A stretch of DNA of 64,000 nucleotides, taken from Chamaecyparis obtusa (lineage: Eukaryota > Streptophyta > Pinopsida > Cupressales > Cupressaceae). Below are positions 60,577 through 64,000 of the stretch, piece by piece. How positions within the stretch are numbered: position 1 is the first letter of the stretch; each line of letters begins with the position of its first letter. The notes beneath the pieces were generated by a model that saw nothing but the letters and a program-made list of their open reading frames with translations, was not told the origin of the DNA and searched no databases. A program made the position numbers and the translations under genes. The stretch covers positions 871,001 to 935,000 of the forward strand of contig BSBK01002801.1 in NCBI GenBank assembly GCA_027943335.1, given 5' to 3'.

Positions 60577-60755
60577 GTGCTACTTGAGGCCTTTGCACTC
60601 CTATTTGTTAGCATACGTCCTCGACACTGAACCTTTCTCCATCATGTCTTGACCTTATTTGGTGTATTCTGGAATTGGTCTTTATCTTTGTCTAAGGGGC
60701 ATAACTGTCAGCATTGGTCTTTTAGGTGTGTTTGTCTCTTGGGCAGTTCACAACA

Positions 60756-60824
60756 GGTGCTTTTCAACACCACCCCAAACAGTGTTTTTCAACACTACCC
60801 TTGCGTCGAGTGTTTCTTAACACT
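60756..60824 (+). other. Three small hairpins in a row
   Basis: GGTG..CACC (60756-60771), AGTGTT..AACACT (60781-60796) and AGTGTT..AACACT (60809-60824), each closing a short pyrimidine-rich loop. Related sequences with preserved pairing. Confidence 0.7.
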
Positions 60825-62040
60825 TATCAAATGTCTTATCCAACAGTCTAGTATGATGCAATATTTCTCATTGGCAGATGTGATAACCAGAGTCTGACTC
60901 TATGACCAACACACACACACTTAAACAATCAATTCATTTGAGATATGTTGACTTTATTTTTCTTTGTGTGCTGTCTATGAGGATTTCTTTGATGAGTGGT
61001 CTCTCCCTGAAAAGTTTTCGATGATGCATAGCTAGAAGACTGAGGGTATGAGAACATATTTTCTTTCTTTATCTACTTGTGGGTATATTTCATTGATCCT
61101 AATTGTCATGAGCATTTATGTTGGTCCTACTTGACACTAGGGATTAACAAGGTATTATCCTTGACTGTTTTGCGAGTGCATGCTTCTAGTTATCCTGACT
61201 TTCATGTGTCTTGATACAAGTATAATCTCACCATATCAAAATTAGGTAATCTCATTGCACTAGTCATCTTGACCTACATGTCTTTGATGCCTAGGTGAGA
61301 TTTCCACATTTCTATCTGATCAAGATCATATTCATATCCACATAGTTATGCTAGTGTGCATTGTATGATCTTACGACACTACCAATAATGCTCGATGATG
61401 ATAATTAGATGTCTATAGGTGTTGTGACCTTGCAAGTCAACCACTTTCATAGTAGCTTGCATTCTTAGGTTTATCATAGTTTAGTTTTGCATCTTGCATA
61501 ACAGAGAGAGCTCTCCTTTCATCTCTCAAGGACCTATCGATCAACTACGATTGCCTTTTGCTTCTTCTCAATCATATCTTTCATTTCTGGTCTTTCATAT
61601 CACATTATTTTCTATCCATTTTCAGACTCAAAATCAAAATTTGAGTCACATTTCCAAGTTTTTTCATTCTTCTACGCAGTTGACTAACCTTTTGAGGCAT
61701 AATGCTTCGATCTTTGATGGAATTTCTTCCTTTCCATATCTTCCAAACTTCTAGTCTTTCATTCACCTCTTTTGCTTCCTCTCTCTAAAGTTTGACTTAA
61801 TCTTTATTCTATATCTTTTTTAGTCAAACCTCGTCAACCTGGGGCATATCTTCACTGCTTGATGGTTATCCTATCATGCTCCATCCTTCGATTATGATTT
61901 ATTGTGACTTGATCAGGTTTATCAATTTTTTGTTCTCCTCTATCTAATTTTGATTTTGATTTCAAGGGGGCAGTACCTATTAGATTTAATCTTTGATTCA
62001 GCTTTATCATTTAGCTCAGCCTGAGATTCTTATTTTCAGA
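60825..62040. other. Non-coding interior of the large element
   Basis: No recognised domain. An open stretch at 61494-61754 (plus) has no motif. Confidence 0.45.
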
Positions 62041-62205
62041 CTTGATTATCACCTAGCAGAGATGGTGGTGATTTTGTCTTTCAATTTTTATCTCCTATTT
62101 TTCAGACTTGATTATTGCCTAGCAGCGATGATGATAGTTTTGTCTAAGGCTTGATTTGCACCTAGCAGTGACGGTGTTGGTCTTGTCTTTCAGTTTTTGC
62201 TTATG
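62041..62205 (+). repeat. Three imperfect repeats before the 3' LTR
   Basis: CTTGATT..CACCTAGCAG..GATGGTGGTGATTTTGTCTT-like units begin at 62041, 62107 and 62150, irregularly spaced (66 and 43 bp). Confidence 0.75.
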
Positions 62206-62210
62206 CTTGT

Positions 62211-62240
62211 CCTGATGTGTTCCCAAAATGAACACACATC
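62211..62240 (+). other. Hairpin upstream of the terminal hairpin
   Basis: GATGTGT (62214-62220) pairs with ACACATC (62234-62240), with TTC/GAA continuing the stem after a 2-base bulge. The loop holds CCCAAAAT, the same loop as the next hairpin. Confidence 0.7.
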
Positions 62241-62287
62241 TGGGTTGTTTTGTGATCCCAAATCGATCTCACATTTCAACTTCATTC

Positions 62288-62329
62288 TTTGACTACATGT
62301 GTTCCCAAAATGATCACACATTAGTCAAA
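62288..62329 (+). other. Hairpin abutting the polypurine tract
   Basis: TTTGACTA (62288-62295) pairs with TAGTCAAA (62322-62329), and ATGTGT (62297-62302) with ACACAT (62316-62321), leaving a single bulged C. The loop again contains CCCAAAATG. Confidence 0.85.
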
Positions 62330-62339
62330 GAGGGGCAAA
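62328..62339 (+). other. Polypurine tract
   Basis: AAGAGGGGCAAA directly before the 3' LTR, the plus-strand priming site of LTR elements. Confidence 0.9.
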
Positions 62340-63422
62340 TGTATACACCCTAAAATGGTCGCCTAGACTTTGGGCCCCATTTCTGCAATTTATCAAATTC
62401 CTGAATCAATATTTTCAAATATCAATAATATCAATTATATCAATTTCTTTGATCAAATCATAATCAATTCAATATTTCATAAGGTTTGAGCCTTATTTAA
62501 TTTAAAAGAGAAAAAAATAAAAATCTTATTTAATTAAGAGAACGTGCTCTCTTTTAATTAATTAAAAATCTCTTTTAATTAAATAATAAAATCACTTTAT
62601 CCTAAGCCTTTATTTAATTAAAAGGAATATTTCCTCCTCTTTTAATAAATAAAAAGCCCCCACCTTTTCCTCTTATCCTAAGTTGCACAAATAAAACATT
62701 ATTCTTATTTTATAAAAAGAGAAAAAGTACTTTTTGTCTCATATGGACACTAAAGTCAACTCCTATTTTCTTATAGGAAGATATTTGTGCACAAAGATCT
62801 AGCTTCTTTTTTTCTCCATCATTGATTAAGTCTTTTGCCTCTTAATCTCGATCGTCCATTGATTTTCATTCTATATAAAAGAAGAGCTCTCTTCCTCATT
62901 TTCATATCTTAAGTTTTTATGCTAATGTTATGCTGCAAGTTTTCTAAGTCATTTGGAGCTCTTTGAAGACATTCTTGCATTCAAGCTTGCAAGACATTGT
63001 TGTTGCATTTCATTTAGCTTATTTTCTTACATTATAGTTGCATAATCATGACATTTTTAGTATATATTTCCTTTATGCAATAGATTAATCTCACATAGCT
63101 TAATAGAACGATTTGTAACACTTGTATTTTCCTTTCATAGCATATCTTGCATCTTTCATTCTCATAGATTAGTTTGCATTGCATTGCATCCATATTTATT
63201 TCATTGGTGATATTGACATTGTTGCCCAAGGTATCTTTGATTTGGAATCTCTCATTATGTGGTTGACTAGCAAGGTCATGAGTTTATAGCTCTAGCTAAG
63301 AGCAATTTTACAAATCTTGCAACTCCATGCATAGAGAGCTATGGATCGATTTGTGAGGGCTCATTGTTGATTTTTCTTGCATGTAAGGATTCATAGAAGT
63401 GTGGTCACATTTTCACCATACA
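62340..63422 (+). repeat. 3' LTR of the large element
   Basis: TGTATACACC...CCATACA, 1083 bp, with 5-base inverted ends TGTAT/ATACA. TATATAAAA at 62872-62880. Followed by AAACC (63423-63427). Confidence 0.93.
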
Positions 63423-63427
63423 AAACC

Positions 63428-64000
63428 TACATTGTCTTATCAACTTTATTTTTATCAATATTTTTCCTTGTTTTTAGCAATTTTGAAGATAATCCATTAT
63501 TTTTGCCAATTTTGAAGATTTATGTCAATTAATTTAAATTAATTCTTTTTTATGTGCAAATGGAAAATGAGTTCAATTTAATTAATGTGCTAGGACATTT
63601 AATTTAATTAATTGATTTAAATCATTTTAATTGTTAGATTGAAAAGCCTTCACTGCAGGCCCCACTGATAGGATCCCTCTGAGCAACACACTGATCAATG
63701 AGAGAATGCCAATTGTGCCAACATGGCAGTGGACCCGCTTGAAAAGAAAGACTATGTCATCAAGAAAATCAATGATCGGTGTAAGATCTCTAGCGTCTGA
63801 CACAGTCTATGAGAACTTACGCTGACTATCGGATGGAAATGCTATCAAAAGATCGGGCCCAGAAAACACTAAGGCCGAAACATAGGAAAAATTAAAGCTT
63901 AGGACTTAGGAAAATTTAAAACCTATAGGGCACTGGGAACTTAGGAAAGATTAACCAGTAACTTAGGAAAAATTTAAAGGGGACCCACCGACACATGAAA
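63428..64000. other. Unassigned
   Basis: AT-rich to about 63640, then a less AT-rich block. From about 63880 ACTTAGGAAAAATTAAAG-like units recur four or five times, an imperfect short tandem repeat running to the window edge. Confidence 0.45.

Larger units (their letters stand above)
53213..63422 (+). mobile_element. Large non-autonomous LTR element (LARD-like), complete
   Basis: Two LTRs (53213-54267, 1055 bp; 62340-63422, 1083 bp) begin TGTATACACCCTAAAATGG and flank an 8.07-kb interior. The whole is bounded by a perfect 5-bp duplication AAACC (53208-53212 and 63423-63427). A primer site follows the 5' LTR and a purine tract precedes the 3' LTR, so all signals for reverse transcription are present. 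No protease, reverse transcriptase, RNase H or integrase motif was seen. The interior holds a 44-bp repeat block, one serine-rich ORF and many hairpins. Large non-autonomous elements of this design are called LARDs and depend on enzymes from other elements. The related solo LTR at 5475 shows that the family has more than one copy. Confidence 0.93.

Overview
The window reads as intergenic chromatin of a large, repeat-rich plant nuclear genome. It is AT-rich throughout, has no intact long host gene, and is packed with nested LTR retrotransposons, tandem repeats and fragments of captured genes. The style of the pentatricopeptide fragment and of the retroelement proteins fits a gymnosperm, perhaps a conifer; this is inference, not proof.

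Layout. 0-5.4 kb: unassigned AT-rich DNA, a GC-rich hairpin island, one copy of a dispersed repeat, and a decayed minus-strand ORF of unknown family. 5.475-6.52 kb: a solo LTR with a 5-bp target duplication (AATAC). 6.78-9.43 kb: a minus-strand gag remnant with five zinc-knuckle positions, next to its LTR and a primer-binding site. 9.44-10.01 kb: a 30-bp minisatellite of 19 units. 10.5-11.5 kb: a second copy of the dispersed repeat, with a long (TA)n run. 12.2-15.5 kb: a decayed Tat/Athila-like Ty3-gypsy pol, with an additional RNase H upstream of the reverse transcriptase.

18.37-37.01 kb appears to be one decayed two-gene DNA transposon with inverted ends. A plus-strand multi-exon gene runs inward from the left end (18.57-20.99 kb). 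A minus-strand, possibly transposase-like gene runs inward from the right end (33.3-36.3 kb). Between them lies a nested chromovirus array with three LTRs and two internal regions (21243-29764, target duplication TATAT), plus 346-bp and 358-bp tandem repeats.

37-53 kb is a patchwork: a PPR fragment, a deleted chromovirus (gag plus chromodomain), a foldback element, a GRF zinc-finger gene fragment with its intron, a CDC48-NOG1 chimeric gene fragment, clustered palindromes and a candidate large LTR.

53213-63422 is a complete large LTR element. It has 1.06/1.08-kb LTRs, AAACC target duplications, a tRNA-Lys-type primer site and a purine tract, but no recognisable protease, reverse transcriptase or integrase. 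It carries a serine-rich ORF of no known family and many short hairpins. One group of five hairpins shares a core sequence while the flanking arms change in a complementary way. This element and the two-gene transposon are the best candidates for something undescribed. The solo LTR at 5.5 kb is a diverged member of the same LTR family.

No tRNA, rRNA, CRISPR or organellar gene was seen. Nearly all coding remains carry stops or frameshifts, many of them C-to-T or G-to-A changes as expected from decay of methylated DNA.
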